From assembly GCF_002812705.1 (NCBI RefSeq), contig NZ_CP025030.1, positions 868,001 to 932,000 of the forward strand: 64,000 nucleotides of DNA, given 5' to 3'. The position numbers were made by a program, and so were the translations under genes. Position 1 is the first letter of the stretch. The number at the start of each line of letters is the position of its first letter. This document shows, piece after piece, positions 22,182-32,635 of the stretch. This stretch comes from Achromobacter spanius. GTDB taxonomy: Bacteria; Pseudomonadota; Gammaproteobacteria; Burkholderiales; Burkholderiaceae_B. The notes under the pieces were generated by a model. It was not told the DNA's origin, searched no databases, and was given only the letters and a program-made list of their open reading frames with translations.

Positions 22182-22249
22182 GATGGGTTCCGCTCACGCC
22201 TCAACCATCCGGTAAGGACGGGTGAGGCGTTGCAGACGCCTAACCCATC
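22182..22249. repeat. GATGGGTT...AACCCATC hairpin element between atpA and atpG
   Basis: An 8-bp inverted repeat (22182-22189 and 22242-22249) encloses a second imperfect stem (CGCCTCAACC with GGGTGAGGCG). The ends resemble those of the 69-bp elements near 7432-7678. It sits inside the atp operon, so it is more likely an mRNA structure or mobile hairpin relic than a terminator. Confidence 0.65.
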
Positions 22250-22255
22250 ACTTTC

Positions 22256-23797
22256 TTAAAAAGCACCGTGCTTCTTGAATTCCTGAACGGCGGTGGCCAG
22301 TTCGGCCTCGTCGTCCTTGGACAGTTCCTTGGTGTCTTCGATGCGTTGGATCATGGCCGCATGCTTGGCCTTCAGTTGATCCTTCAGCGATTTCTCGAAC
22401 GACAGCACTTGGGCCACGTCCACGTCATCCAGGTAGCCGTTGTTGACCGTGTACAGCGTGACGGCCAGTTCCCACACTTGCAGCGGCTGGTATTGCGGCT
22501 GCTTGAGCAGTTCGACCACGCGCTTGCCGCGTTCCAGCTGGCGACGGGTGGCGTCGTCCAGGTCGGAAGCGAACTGCGCGAAGGCGGCCAGTTCACGGTA
22601 CTGCGCCAAGTCGGTACGGATACCGCCGGACAGCTTCTTGACGACCTTGGTCTGAGCAGCGCCACCCACACGCGACACCGAGATACCGGCGTTGATTGCG
22701 GGGCGGACACCGGCGTTGAACAGGTCGGTTTCCAGGAAGATCTGGCCGTCGGTGATCGAGATCACGTTGGTCGGAACGAAGGCGGACACGTCGCCTGCCT
22801 GGGTTTCGATGATCGGCAGTGCGGTCAGCGAACCGGTCTTGCCCTTGACGGCGCCGTTGGTGAACTTTTCGACGTAGTCTTCGTTCACGCGGGCAGCACG
22901 TTCCAGCAGACGCGAGTGCAGGTAGAACACGTCGCCCGGGTAGGCTTCACGGCCCGGCGGACGGCGCAGCAGCAGCGACACCTGGCGATAGGCCCAGGCT
23001 TGCTTGGTCAGGTCGTCATAAACGATCAGGGCGTCTTCGCCACGATCGCGGAAGTATTCGCCCATCGTGCAACCGGCGTAGGCAGCCAGGTATTGCATGG
23101 CGGCCGAGTCCGAAGCCGAAGCGGCCACGACGATGGTGTATTCCATCGCGCCGTGCTCTTCCAGCTTGCGCACCACGTTGTTGATCGTGGAAGCCTTCTG
23201 GCCGATAGCGACGTACACGCAGGTGACGCCCTTGCCCTTCTGGCTGATGATAGTGTCGACGGCGACAGCGGTCTTGCCGGTTTGGCGGTCGCCAATGATC
23301 AGCTCGCGCTGGCCACGGCCGATCGGCACCATCGAGTCGATAGCCTTGACGCCGGTTTGCAGCGGCTGCGACACCGAGCGGCGGGCAATAACGCCAGGCG
23401 CCACTTTTTCAATGATGTCGGTTTCTTTGGCGTTGACCGGGCCCTTGCCGTCGATCGGCTCGCCCAGCGTGTTGACCACGCGGCCTTTCAGTTCCGGACC
23501 AACCGGAACTTCCAGAATGCGGCCGGTCGTCTTGACCTGGTCGCCTTCGGAGATGCCGGTGTAGTCGCCCAGAATAACGGCGCCGACGGAGTCGCGCTCG
23601 AGGTTGAGCGCCAGACCGAAAACGTTGTTGGGAAATTCGAGCATTTCGCCCTGCATCACGTCGGACAAGCCGTGGATGCGGGTAATACCGTCGGTCACGG
23701 ACACGACGGTGCCCTGAGTACGGACATCAGCCGAAGCGCCCAGGCCCTCGATGCGGCTCTTGAGCAGTTCGCTGATCTCGGAGGGATTGAGTTGCAT
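22256..23797 (-). CDS. atpA: F1Fo ATP synthase subunit alpha
   Basis: The 513-residue alpha subunit is the normal length. The non-catalytic nucleotide site Walker A GDRQTGKT is at 169-176, and the family signature [14 protein letters not shown] is present, along with [33 protein letters not shown]. The N-terminal [19 protein letters not shown] contacts delta at the top of F1. It is followed by a 98-bp gap with a hairpin, unlike most neighbouring gaps in the operon, and preceded by atpH at 28 bases. Confidence 0.98.
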   Translation of the reverse strand: MQLNPSEISELLKSRIEGLGASADVRTQGTVVSVTDGITRIHGLSDVMQGEMLEFPNNVFGLALNLERDSVGAVILGDYTGISEGDQVKTTGRILEVPVGPELKGRVVNTLGEPIDGKGPVNAKETDIIEKVAPGVIARRSVSQPLQTGVKAIDSMVPIGRGQRELIIGDRQTGKTAVAVDTIISQKGKGVTCVYVAIGQKASTINNVVRKLEEHGAMEYTIVVAASASDSAAMQYLAAYAGCTMGEYFRDRGEDALIVYDDLTKQAWAYRQVSLLLRRPPGREAYPGDVFYLHSRLLERAARVNEDYVEKFTNGAVKGKTGSLTALPIIETQAGDVSAFVPTNVISITDGQIFLETDLFNAGVRPAINAGISVSRVGGAAQTKVVKKLSGGIRTDLAQYRELAAFAQFASDLDDATRRQLERGKRVVELLKQPQYQPLQVWELAVTLYTVNNGYLDDVDVAQVLSFEKSLKDQLKAKHAAMIQRIEDTKELSKDDEAELATAVQEFKKHGAF

Positions 23798-23825
23798 ATT
23801 GACTCCTGGAATCCTGTTAGTTGCC

Positions 23826-24365
23826 TTAAGCGGCGAGCTGATCGCGCATGCGGACCAATTGGGCTTGTACGGAAGTATCGAGCACTTGGTCGCCGACAGC
23901 CACGCGCACGCCGCCGATCAACGACTGGTCGACGGTGACGTTGGGCTTGAGCTTGAGGCCGAATTTTTGTTCGAGCGCGTCGACCAGGTCTTTGACCTGG
24001 GCGTCGCTCAGTTCGAACGCGCTGGTGATTTCCGCCTGCGCCGTGCCCTCGTGACGATTGCGCAGCACCACGAATTGCGAGGCGATGTCGGGCAGCAGCA
24101 GCAGCCGGTCGTTTTCGACCAGCAGCTCGATGAAATTACGGGCGGCCTGCGGCAGTTCGGCCTTGATCAGGCCGGAGAACAGCTCGACGCGCTGCTTATC
24201 GCCCAGACGCGGGTCGGCCATGGCCTCGCGCACGTCGGGGTTGGAGGCGACCTGCGACATTTCGCTGACCAGGTCGGCCCAGGCCGGCAAGCCGGCCTTG
24301 TCGTCGCGCGCTGCGCTGAAGAGCGCTTCAGCGTAGGGCCGGGCAACAGTGGAAAGTTCAGCCAT
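23826..24365 (-). CDS. atpH: F1Fo ATP synthase subunit delta
   Basis: The 179-residue delta subunit links the b-subunit stator stalk to the top of alpha. The N-terminal [19 protein letters not shown] is the characteristic opening of OSCP/delta proteins. The [22 protein letters not shown] segment and the C-terminal [26 protein letters not shown], with Asp and Ser of the delta signature, are intact. It lies 12 bases after atpF. Confidence 0.96.
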   Translation of the reverse strand: MAELSTVARPYAEALFSAARDDKAGLPAWADLVSEMSQVASNPDVREAMADPRLGDKQRVELFSGLIKAELPQAARNFIELLVENDRLLLLPDIASQFVVLRNRHEGTAQAEITSAFELSDAQVKDLVDALEQKFGLKLKPNVTVDQSLIGGVRVAVGDQVLDTSVQAQLVRMRDQLAA

Positions 24366-24377
24366 GACGGTCCCGGA

Positions 24378-24848
24378 TTAAAGCTGCGCGCGAAGCTGGT
24401 TGAGCAGCTCGGCGTGGGCGCGGGCGTCAACCTCGCGCTTGAGGATCTGTTCAGCACCCTTGACAGCCAACGCGGCAACATCGTCGCGCAGCGAGTCACG
24501 AGCGCGCTGGACTTCCTGCGCGGCATCCTGAGCGGCTTGAGCCACGATACGGGCGCGTTCAGCTTCCGCTTCACGGCGGGCTTGCTCGATCAGGGAGGCG
24601 GCTTGCTTCTCGGCCTCGATGATGCGGGCGTGGTTTTCGGACTTGGCAGAAGCCTCGATCAGACTGACACGCGCCTGGGCTTGAGCCAAATCGGCTTTGC
24701 CCTTCTCGGCGGCGGCAAGGCCGTCGGCGATTTTTTGGCGGCGCTCGTCCATCGCCTTCGTCAGAGGAGGCCACACGAATTTCATCGTGAACCAGCCCAG
24801 AACGAAGAACACGAGCATCTGGAAAATGATCGTCGCGTTCAGATTCAC
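24378..24848 (-). CDS. atpF: F1Fo ATP synthase subunit b
   Basis: The 156-residue b subunit anchors the stator. I chose the GTG at 24848, giving the typical opening [21 protein letters not shown], a single membrane helix at about 5-25, and exactly the length of the E. coli protein. The longer frame adds a non-conserved tail. The rest is a long charged helix ([22 protein letters not shown] and onward) that dimerises as a coiled coil and reaches delta. A 143-bp gap separates it from atpE. Confidence 0.95.
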   Translation of the reverse strand: MNLNATIIFQMLVFFVLGWFTMKFVWPPLTKAMDERRQKIADGLAAAEKGKADLAQAQARVSLIEASAKSENHARIIEAEKQAASLIEQARREAEAERARIVAQAAQDAAQEVQRARDSLRDDVAALAVKGAEQILKREVDARAHAELLNQLRAQL

Positions 24849-24991
24849 GGTCGTTCCTTTAACACCTTGCGGCTCCGACCGCACCCGGAAAGGGGCGTCA
24901 CGGAGCACTCGATACTTTGCTGGCCGGCGACGGGGCTATGCCCACATCGCCGCCAACGTCATGACCCGCCTATTCGCCGGCGGGCGCTGCC

Positions 24992-25261
<270 letters not shown>

Positions 25262-25351
25262 TCAAAAATTGAAAATAAGGGGTACAGCTCAATGCAAGAT
25301 AATCTTGCTATCCCACGCTGGCCGGGTGGCCAGCGCAAGAAATTCGGGGGA

Positions 25352-26245
<894 letters not shown>

Positions 26246-26320
26246 CTATTTGCTGTATGCCCGAACCCTTGCGAGTCGGACGATTCCACGATCACGTTTG
26301 CCGCTACTTACTGCTCGGCG

Positions 26321-26890
26321 CTAAGACAACTTGCGGAACATCAAGAGCAAGAGATAACCCTTCAATGTGAGTATCAGACCCAGCAATGCGGCAGGCCAAA
26401 CCAGACTGTCCTGTGCCACACGCGAAAGCATCCACAACAGCAATGCGGTTGCGAACAACTTGATCAACTCACCAGAGAGAAAGGTAAAGGGATTGGCTTT
26501 ACCGGCCCGAACACTGACAGCCAGGCGCAATGCAAACAATGCATTGGGTATGAAATACGCTCCCGCCCCCGCCAGCGCCGACCAACCAGCCGCCGCCCCT
26601 CCGACAACTCCCGCAATTACCGCTGCTGCGAGCCCCATGGCGCCTTGCGCCGCCAGTGCCAACAGGAGACCGCGGCTTGCCTGAGCATTCAGCGCCACGC
26701 GATCCGCGTCGCTTAGAACCAGGACCTTGATGTCGTCATCGACGATGCCATCACTATTGATGCCACCACCGCCAACTCCACCCTCTTTACCGCCCTGGCC
26801 CGACAACCCTCGTTGCTGTGCACCTTGCGCTGTGTCTCGTATTGAGTCCCGCACCGTGCTTTGCATCGAGTTTTGCATTGGCTCATGCAT
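26321..26890 (-). CDS. atpI: ATP synthase subunit I (AtpI)
   Basis: The protein is 189 residues from the ATG at 26890; a TTG lies one codon earlier. The C-terminal two thirds hold four hydrophobic segments (about 75-100, 103-123, 140-160, 165-185), the layout of AtpI proteins that help assemble the c ring or Mg2+ supply. The N-terminal 55 residues are unusual: polar, with Met/Gln/Arg at first and then a glycine run (GKEGGVGGGGINSDG). Later in-frame Met codons allow a shorter start. It is the first gene of the operon. Confidence 0.85.
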   Translation of the reverse strand: MHEPMQNSMQSTVRDSIRDTAQGAQQRGLSGQGGKEGGVGGGGINSDGIVDDDIKVLVLSDADRVALNAQASRGLLLALAAQGAMGLAAAVIAGVVGGAAAGWSALAGAGAYFIPNALFALRLAVSVRAGKANPFTFLSGELIKLFATALLLWMLSRVAQDSLVWPAALLGLILTLKGYLLLLMFRKLS

Positions 26891-26939
26891 CAAACACCCC
26901 GCTACTTCTTGCCCCTGTCAGAACCGGCTTAGCCTGCAC

Positions 26940-26965
26940 AAAAGTAGTGTCTTTCAACTACTTTT
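26940..26965 (-). promoter_or_regulatory. Leader hairpin upstream of atpI
   Basis: AAAAGTAG (26940-26947) and CTACTTTT (26958-26965) form an 8-bp stem with a 10-nt loop inside the predicted atp mRNA leader, about 50 bases before the atpI start. It could stabilise the transcript or act as a weak attenuator; its function is unknown. Confidence 0.55.
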
Positions 26966-27014
26966 ACCTACCCGGCCGCCACGTGTTCTTATCCCGCAAG
27001 CGTCAAACCCGCAG

Positions 27015-27044
27015 AGTATAGCTTGAATCTTTTTGCCCAAGCAA
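27015..27044 (-). promoter_or_regulatory. Predicted sigma-70 promoter of the atp operon
   Basis: On the minus strand TTGCTT (27044-27039) is followed after 18 bases by TATACT (27020-27015). Transcription would begin near 27008 and give a leader of about 115 nt before atpI. No better promoter is visible in the gap. Confidence 0.65.
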
Positions 27045-27122
27045 ATGAACTTTCGGGAGTTTGTAAGGTGCGCGCAACGTCCCGGCAAACATCGAAATTA
27101 GGGACGCGAACCGCGCTGGCCG

Positions 27123-27149
27123 CGCGCTGCGCAAGCCTTGCGCAGCGCG
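27123..27149. repeat. 13-bp perfect inverted repeat with a single central base
   Basis: CGCGCTGCGCAAG (27123-27135) and CTTGCGCAGCGCG (27137-27149) are exact complements around one C. With no T tract it is either a dyad operator or a very stable hairpin. It lies between the DUF1254 terminator and the atp promoter. Confidence 0.75.
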
Positions 27150-27159
27150 GCCTCGGCAC

Positions 27160-27192
27160 GAAAAAACGGCCCTTCATCGAAGGGCCGCTTTT
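27160..27192 (-). terminator. Intrinsic terminator of the DUF1254 gene
   Basis: The stem CGGCCCTTC (27167-27175) and GAAGGGCCG (27179-27187) has a 3-nt loop; on the minus strand it is followed by six T. It lies about 35 bases past the DUF1254 stop. Confidence 0.88.
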
Positions 27193-27226
27193 GGTTCCGG
27201 TGGGCGGTGCTAACCCACGCCGAAGA

Positions 27227-28780
27227 TCAGTCTTCCTTGACGGGCGGCGGGGCCCACAGGCCGTCCAGCGCCGTGTCCTGCGGCCAGTACAGGCGCATGC
27301 TCAACAGGAACTTGCCGTCGGCGGCCGGCGTGCTGACCCAGTTCGAACGCTTCCTGTCACCCGGATCCCGGCGCTGGATGTAGATGTCCAGCGAACCATC
27401 GTCGTTGTACTTCAGGTCGTCGGTGCTGCGCAGCGCGTAGCGGTTGGCGGGGTTTTCAGCAAAGCCATGCTTGTCGTTATAGACATGCAACGACCAGAAC
27501 GCATTGGCCGGCGGCAGTTGGCCCTTGTCGAAATGCAGCACGTAGTCTTCGTTCGAATCGAGCTGGCGACCCTTGGAGTCCGACATGGTCACCGGGTAAA
27601 GCACGTCTTCCGGCGTGGGCGCGCCCAGGCCTGCATAGGCAATCGCGGCGCGGCGGGAATAGTCGGTGCCATAGGTGCCGATGCCCGACAGCACGGTATT
27701 CCAGTTATTGATCGGCGTGCCCAGGCGCGACACTCCATCCGCAATGCGGCGGCCCGCCATCGGCTGCGCGTCGGCCAGCGCCTGCTGCACGGCCGGGCTC
27801 AGGCGTCCGTACGAGAACGGTTGACGGCTATCCAGGCCGATGCGACGCATGCGGTCAAGAATCGGCGTGTCGTTGGCGTGCGGCGGGTTGTTGCGCATCA
27901 CATCAAAGAACAGCGTGAAGAACGAGGCCGCGTCCATGCTGGCGGCTTGTTCGGCCGGCGTGCCGTCGGGCACCGTCACCGGCATCGGCATCGGCAAGCC
28001 GCTGCCGATGGGCGCCGAGCCCACGCGCGAGCCGGTTTGCGGATACGCGTTGCCGGCGTTGCGGTTGCGCGATGACGGGGTCGCGGCCATCGGCGCCATC
28101 ATCGGCGAGGCCGTCATGCCTGCCTGGATCTGATTGACGGCGGCATAGTCCTGCGGGCCCTTGGCCTGCGTCCAGCCGATCAGCCAACCCGTGGAGGTGG
28201 GGCTGTGGATGACGTCGACACCCGCGGGCACGCTGCCCTGCCAATTGGGGCCGACGATGGCGAACGACTGAGCGCCGGATCCGTTGGTGCGCGTGCCGCG
28301 CGAGGCGAACACGTCGCTCCACATATCCAGCGCCGACAGCACCGAATAGCGGCCGCCGGTATCCGGCAGGTTCACGATCAAGGGCGCTTGCGACACGTCG
28401 AACCACAGGCTGGAATACAGCGCATCGGCGCTGGGCCACGGGGCGTCGGCGGCGCGCGGATCCGGGAAAGCGGTCTTGTGGCCGAACTGGTTGACCGGCG
28501 CACGCCCATCCAGAGGCGTCTGTACGGCGGTGGCCTTGCGGCGCGCCAGTTCCATCAGCACCATCGGATAGGCGTAGACGTAGGCGTCGATCGCCGTGTC
28601 GCGCAGTTCCTGTTCGCTCATTTGCGGGGCGGGCGCGGACGACGCCGGATACGGCGTTTCAGAGACCAGCCGCAGCGTGGACTGCGGCGCTTGAGCCTGG
28701 GTGGCGGTCATGGCGCAGGCGCTCAAGGCACCGGCAAGCACCGCGGTGGACCACCGGCGGCGAGCAATAAATGTACGCAT
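27227..28780 (-). CDS. DUF1254/DUF1214-domain exported protein
   Basis: The 517-residue protein begins with a positively charged signal (MRTFIARRRWSTAVLAGALSACAM); the LSAC could be a lipobox, giving a lipoprotein, or the cleavage may be at AQA. Residues about 50-200 match DUF1254 (DAYVYAYPMVLMELARRKAT, WPSADALYSSLWFDVSQAPLIVNLPD, RYSVLSALDMWSDVF). The C-terminal part (about 390-510) matches DUF1214 (YVLHFDKGQLPPANAFWSLHVYND). A Pro/Met/Ala-rich insertion sits near 255-295. The start at 28780 has a good AAGGAG site. The biochemical role is unknown. It is transcribed alone, with its own terminator. Confidence 0.85.
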   Translation of the reverse strand: MRTFIARRRWSTAVLAGALSACAMTATQAQAPQSTLRLVSETPYPASSAPAPQMSEQELRDTAIDAYVYAYPMVLMELARRKATAVQTPLDGRAPVNQFGHKTAFPDPRAADAPWPSADALYSSLWFDVSQAPLIVNLPDTGGRYSVLSALDMWSDVFASRGTRTNGSGAQSFAIVGPNWQGSVPAGVDVIHSPTSTGWLIGWTQAKGPQDYAAVNQIQAGMTASPMMAPMAATPSSRNRNAGNAYPQTGSRVGSAPIGSGLPMPMPVTVPDGTPAEQAASMDAASFFTLFFDVMRNNPPHANDTPILDRMRRIGLDSRQPFSYGRLSPAVQQALADAQPMAGRRIADGVSRLGTPINNWNTVLSGIGTYGTDYSRRAAIAYAGLGAPTPEDVLYPVTMSDSKGRQLDSNEDYVLHFDKGQLPPANAFWSLHVYNDKHGFAENPANRYALRSTDDLKYNDDGSLDIYIQRRDPGDRKRSNWVSTPAADGKFLLSMRLYWPQDTALDGLWAPPPVKED

Positions 28781-28959
28781 GCAAGGCTCCTTCTTGATTT
28801 TGTTTGCTAGCGAGCCGCCGCGCGGGACTTGCCAGTGGGGCAAGCCGCTCTGGCGCGGCACCTCTTGATGTCGCTCAACCAGCATAGGGAAGAAGCCTGC
28901 AACAAGGTGCTGCCCAGACGTTTCAATGCGCAACGGCCGTGCAACACCCACGCGCCCAT

Positions 28960-28986
28960 GAAAAAGCGCGCCGGAATGGGCGCGCT
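28960..28986 (-). terminator. Intrinsic terminator after the enoyl-CoA hydratase gene
   Basis: On the minus strand AGCGCGCC and GGCGCGCT (plus 28965-28972 and 28979-28986) form an 8-bp stem with a 6-nt loop, followed by TTTT. It lies about 50 bases beyond the hydratase stop codon. Confidence 0.75.
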
Positions 28987-29033
28987 GGGCTTTCTGCGAC
29001 AAAACCGCAGGCGTTTTGCGGTAGTAACAAGCT

Positions 29034-29810
29034 TTAACGGTGTTTAAAGTCCGGTTTGCGCTTTTCGGTAAATGCGGCCATGCCTTCCTTCTGGTCTTCG
29101 GTGGCGAACAGGGAATGAAACACCCGGCGCTCGAACAACAGACCTTCGTTCAAGGACCCTTCGAACGCGCGGTTCACGCATTCCTTGGCCATCATGACGG
29201 ACGGTAGCGACATCGACGCGATGACGGTGGCGGCGTCCAGCGCTTCTTCCATCAGCTTGTCGGCAGCGACCACGCGCGACACCAGGCCGGCGCGTTCGGC
29301 TTCTTCGGCGCCCATCATGCGGGCGGTCAGGGCCAGGTCCATGGCCTTGGCCTTGCCCACCGCGCGCGGCAGGCGCTGCGTGCCGCCGGCGCCGGGAATC
29401 ACGCCCAGCTTGATTTCGGGCTGGCCGAACTTGGCGGTGTCGGCGGCGATGATGATGTCGCACATCATGGCCAGTTCGCAACCGCCGCCCAAGGCGTAGC
29501 CGGCCACGGCGGCGATCACGGGCTTGCGAATGCGCTTCAGGGTTTCCCAGTTGCGGGTGATGTATTCGCTGCCGTACACGTCCATGTACGACCAGTCTTT
29601 CATGGCGCCGATGTCCGCGCCCGCGGCAAACGCCTTTTCGCTGCCGGTGATGACCACGCAGCCGATGTCGGCGTTGTCCTCGAACGCCAGCAGCGCCGCG
29701 CCGAGCTCATCCATCAGTTGATCGTTCAGCGCGTTGAGCGCCTTGGGGCGGTTCAGCGTCAGCAGACCGACGCGGCCCCGGGTTTCGACCAGTACAAACG
29801 ACTCGCTCAT
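29034..29810 (-). CDS. Enoyl-CoA hydratase (crotonase family)
   Basis: The 258-residue protein has all crotonase hallmarks: the oxyanion-hole motif AAGADIGAM (62-70), catalytic Glu112 in [12 protein letters not shown], and catalytic Glu132 in [22 protein letters not shown]. Both acids being present points to a true hydratase of short-chain enoyl-CoA in fatty-acid or amino-acid breakdown. The frame extends upstream to 29912, but the conserved family start is the ATG at 29810. It is divergent from the M61 peptidase with only 39 bases between the start codons, so their promoters must overlap the genes or each other. Confidence 0.93.
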   Translation of the reverse strand: MSESFVLVETRGRVGLLTLNRPKALNALNDQLMDELGAALLAFEDNADIGCVVITGSEKAFAAGADIGAMKDWSYMDVYGSEYITRNWETLKRIRKPVIAAVAGYALGGGCELAMMCDIIIAADTAKFGQPEIKLGVIPGAGGTQRLPRAVGKAKAMDLALTARMMGAEEAERAGLVSRVVAADKLMEEALDAATVIASMSLPSVMMAKECVNRAFEGSLNEGLLFERRVFHSLFATEDQKEGMAAFTEKRKPDFKHR

Positions 29811-29849
29811 TGAATGTCTCCAGTAGGAAGTATGAAATAAGATACGAGC

Positions 29850-31622
29850 ATGAAAAAAGACAACGCTTGCCCCGTACTTTACCGCCTGACGCCCCATGAC
29901 CCGGCCGGACACCGCTACCGGATAACCCTAACGATCGACACGCCCTCGCCCGACGGTCAGCGCCTGTCTTTGCCGGCCTGGATTCCGGGCAGCTACCTGA
30001 TCCGCGACTTCTCGCGCCAGATCGAATCCGTAACGGCCCACGCGGGCTCGCGCCGCGTGATTGTCGACAAGATCGACAACCACACCTGGCAGGTCGCCCC
30101 CACCGACGGCCCGCTGCGGGTGGAGTACGTGGTGTACGCCTGGGACTTGTCGGTACGCGGCGCGCACCTGGACGAAACCCACGGCTTCTTCAATGGCACC
30201 AGCGTGTTCCTGCGTGTGCATGGGCAAGATCACCTGCCCTGCCTGGTGGACCTTGCGCCCCCGCGCGGCATCGACGGCTGGAAGGTCTACACCAGCCTGC
30301 CCGAAGCCGCCGGCCAGCGCGGCGCGGCACGCCGCCACGGCTTCGGCCTGTATCAGGCACCCGACTACGACGCGCTGATCGACCATCCGGTGGAAATGGG
30401 CACACCGCAGGTTGCCCGCTTTACATCCCACGGCGCCGAGCACGAATTGGTCTTCACCGGCGTTGCGCCCAATCTGGACCTGGCGCGCATCGCGACCGAC
30501 GTAAAGAAAATTTGCGACACGCAGATTGAATTCTTCGAACCGCGCACCAAGCGCGCGCCCTTCCTGGACAGTTCCAACCGCTACGTCTTCATGACGATGA
30601 TCACGGGCGACGGCTACGGCGGCCTGGAGCATCGCGCCAGCACCGCGCTGATGACCGCGCGCAAGGACCTGCCCGTGCTGGGCCAGCAAGGCCAGGGCGA
30701 AGGCTATCGCGGGTTCCTCGGGCTGGTCAGCCATGAGTACTTCCACACCTGGAACGTCAAGCGCATCAAGCCGCAGGCCTTTGCACCCTACCATCTTGAG
30801 CAGCCGGACCTGACCCGCCTGCTGTGGGTGTTCGAAGGCTTCACGTCCTACTACGATGATTTGCTGCTGCTGCGCTCGGGCGTCATCACGCAAACGGAGT
30901 ATCTGCGCTTGCTGGCCAAGACCATCACCAGTGTGGCCCGCACCCCGGGTCGCGCCAAGCAATCGGTGGCGGAAAGCTCGTTCGACGCCTGGACGCGCTA
31001 TTACAAGCAAGATGAGAATTCGCCGAACGCGCTGGTCAGCTATTACACCAAGGGCGCGCTGGTGGCATTGGGGCTGGACTTGTTGATCCGCCGCGAAAGC
31101 GCCAACGCGCATTCGCTGGACGACGTGATGCGCCTGCTGTGGGACCGCTACGGCCGCGACTTTTATCAAGGCAAGCCGCAAGGCCTGGCGGAAGACGCGC
31201 TGCCCGGCCTGATCCGGGAAGCCACCGGCGTCGACACTCGCCGCTTCATCGCGCGCCATGCCTATGGCACGGCGGATGTGCCCTTGGCCGAACTGCTGGC
31301 CGATCAAGGCATCACGCTGCAATGGAAGACGGCGATGAGCATTCCGACTCTGGATGTCCGCCCCCGCAAGCAGGGTGACGCGGTGATGCTCGCCACGGTG
31401 CTGGAAGGCGGCGCGGGCCACAAGGGTGGGTTGTCGGCGGGCGATGTGCTGGTGGCGCTGGACGGGCTGCGCGTGGAATCACCGGCAGGCCTGGATATGC
31501 TGCTGTCGCAGTATCTGCCCGGCGACCGCGTGACGGTGCATGTATTCCGGCGCGACGAGCTGCGCGCGTTCCGCGTCAAGCTGAACGCGCCCGAAGCGCT
31601 GGACTGCGTGCTGACGGTGTAG
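29850..31622 (+). CDS. M61-family metallopeptidase with C-terminal PDZ domain
   Basis: The 590-residue protein matches bacterial M61 (glycyl aminopeptidase-like) enzymes. The N-terminal beta domain has [19 protein letters not shown] at about 40-58. The zinc site is H295-E-Y-F-H299 with the third ligand Glu329 in [12 protein letters not shown]. The GDGYGGLEH motif at 253-261 is the family substrate-binding stretch. Residues about 500-575 form a PDZ domain ([17 protein letters not shown]). No signal peptide is seen, so it is probably cytoplasmic. It faces a fimbrial adhesin gene across a hairpin. Confidence 0.92.
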   Translation: MKKDNACPVLYRLTPHDPAGHRYRITLTIDTPSPDGQRLSLPAWIPGSYLIRDFSRQIESVTAHAGSRRVIVDKIDNHTWQVAPTDGPLRVEYVVYAWDLSVRGAHLDETHGFFNGTSVFLRVHGQDHLPCLVDLAPPRGIDGWKVYTSLPEAAGQRGAARRHGFGLYQAPDYDALIDHPVEMGTPQVARFTSHGAEHELVFTGVAPNLDLARIATDVKKICDTQIEFFEPRTKRAPFLDSSNRYVFMTMITGDGYGGLEHRASTALMTARKDLPVLGQQGQGEGYRGFLGLVSHEYFHTWNVKRIKPQAFAPYHLEQPDLTRLLWVFEGFTSYYDDLLLLRSGVITQTEYLRLLAKTITSVARTPGRAKQSVAESSFDAWTRYYKQDENSPNALVSYYTKGALVALGLDLLIRRESANAHSLDDVMRLLWDRYGRDFYQGKPQGLAEDALPGLIREATGVDTRRFIARHAYGTADVPLAELLADQGITLQWKTAMSIPTLDVRPRKQGDAVMLATVLEGGAGHKGGLSAGDVLVALDGLRVESPAGLDMLLSQYLPGDRVTVHVFRRDELRAFRVKLNAPEALDCVLTV

Positions 31623-31628
31623 GAAAGT

Positions 31629-31656
31629 GGGCGGGCCGCTTCATCCGCGCCCGCCC
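31629..31656. terminator. GC-rich hairpin between convergent genes
   Basis: GGGCGGGC (31629-31636) and GCCCGCCC (31649-31656) form an 8-bp stem with a 12-nt loop between the M61 gene (+) and the fimbrial operon end (-). There is no T tract, so termination efficiency is uncertain. Confidence 0.45.
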
Positions 31657-31681
31657 CGGTCACTGCCCTGGCCACTGATCC

Positions 31682-32635
31682 CTATTCGTAGAACAGCGTC
31701 ACGGTGGCCGTGGCATTGATTTTTCCCGCCACCAGCGTGTCATCGGTCTGGTAGTAGCGCGCCACCAGCGGGATGGTCAGCTTTTCCTCGTCAACCGTCG
31801 TCACGGCGGTCGTGAATTCAGTACGGGTCGCAAGCGGTTGGACGACATTGCTGCCGAGATCGCCCCGCAGCAATTGCACGCCGACGCCCCGCGCCATCTC
31901 GCCCCCTTGAGCGTTCTTGATGACGTGTTCCGGCGTGCCATCCGCATCGATCCGATAGGCCACCTTGACGCCTTGATCGCATTTCAGCTTGATGCCAAAC
32001 GCCTTGTCCGCGGCCGTGGCGCCGCGATGACCCAGGTGACGGTTGTTGATCGTAAGAAGTTCCACCTCTACCAAAGGCCCGCCGTCCACCGTACAGCCGC
32101 TGCTGTTGACCTCGTAAGGCACGTTGCTGAAGAGCACCATATTGCTGCGCAGCGCGCCGTAATAAACATCCGCGCGATGCGCGAAGGACACGCCGGATTT
32201 GATGGGGCCGATCTTGATGAGTTCGAACTCGAAATGCTGCGGCGGGGAATAGTGGAAGTTTCCGAGCTTAAAACCATATCGGGGGTAGTTCATATACACA
32301 CCCCCTTCGTGCGTCCAGAATATGCGCATACCAATGCCCGGGATGCCACTCTCATACACGTTTTTGTAACCCGGCACCGCTTTCGCCCCCGCCTGCAAAC
32401 CATACTCGAACCGCTCGCCGAAGGTGTTGCAATGGAGATAGGCAATCCCCTCGTTGATCGTTTTCTTGTATATCGTGCTGCCTATCGCCGCGTCACGCGG
32501 CGGCTTCATTTCTTTCAAGTGCTGCGCGGTGATGGTCGTCGTCAAAGACAGTCCGGTACATTTCGCCCAAGCCGGACGCGCCAGGCACATCAACAGGGCG
32601 ACTCCAAAAACCGCCCTCCGCAAGTTTGTATTCAT
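31682..32635 (-). CDS. Fimbrial tip adhesin-like protein
   Basis: The 317-residue protein has a signal peptide (MNTNLRRAVFGVALLMCLARPAWA) and then a Cys-containing mature start KCTGLSL. The C-terminal about 150 residues (CTVDGGPLVEVELLTINNR ... GKINATATVTLFYE) carry the beta-strand pattern of a type 1 pilin domain and end in the chaperone-recognised strand with a penultimate aromatic (LFYE). The N-terminal part (about 25-180) is a two-domain-adhesin lectin-like region that I cannot assign further. As the last gene of a fimbrial operon overlapping the usher by 4 bases, it is the probable tip adhesin. The ligand is unknown. Confidence 0.8.
   Translation of the reverse strand: MNTNLRRAVFGVALLMCLARPAWAKCTGLSLTTTITAQHLKEMKPPRDAAIGSTIYKKTINEGIAYLHCNTFGERFEYGLQAGAKAVPGYKNVYESGIPGIGMRIFWTHEGGVYMNYPRYGFKLGNFHYSPPQHFEFELIKIGPIKSGVSFAHRADVYYGALRSNMVLFSNVPYEVNSSGCTVDGGPLVEVELLTINNRHLGHRGATAADKAFGIKLKCDQGVKVAYRIDADGTPEHVIKNAQGGEMARGVGVQLLRGDLGSNVVQPLATRTEFTTAVTTVDEEKLTIPLVARYYQTDDTLVAGKINATATVTLFYE

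Larger units (their letters stand above)
26894..27226. other. Atp operon promoter and leader region (333 bp)
   Basis: No gene is seen. Going towards atpI on the minus strand, the region holds the terminator of the DUF1254 gene, a long perfect palindrome, a promoter, and an 8-bp hairpin in the predicted untranslated leader. Each is listed separately. Confidence 0.8.
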
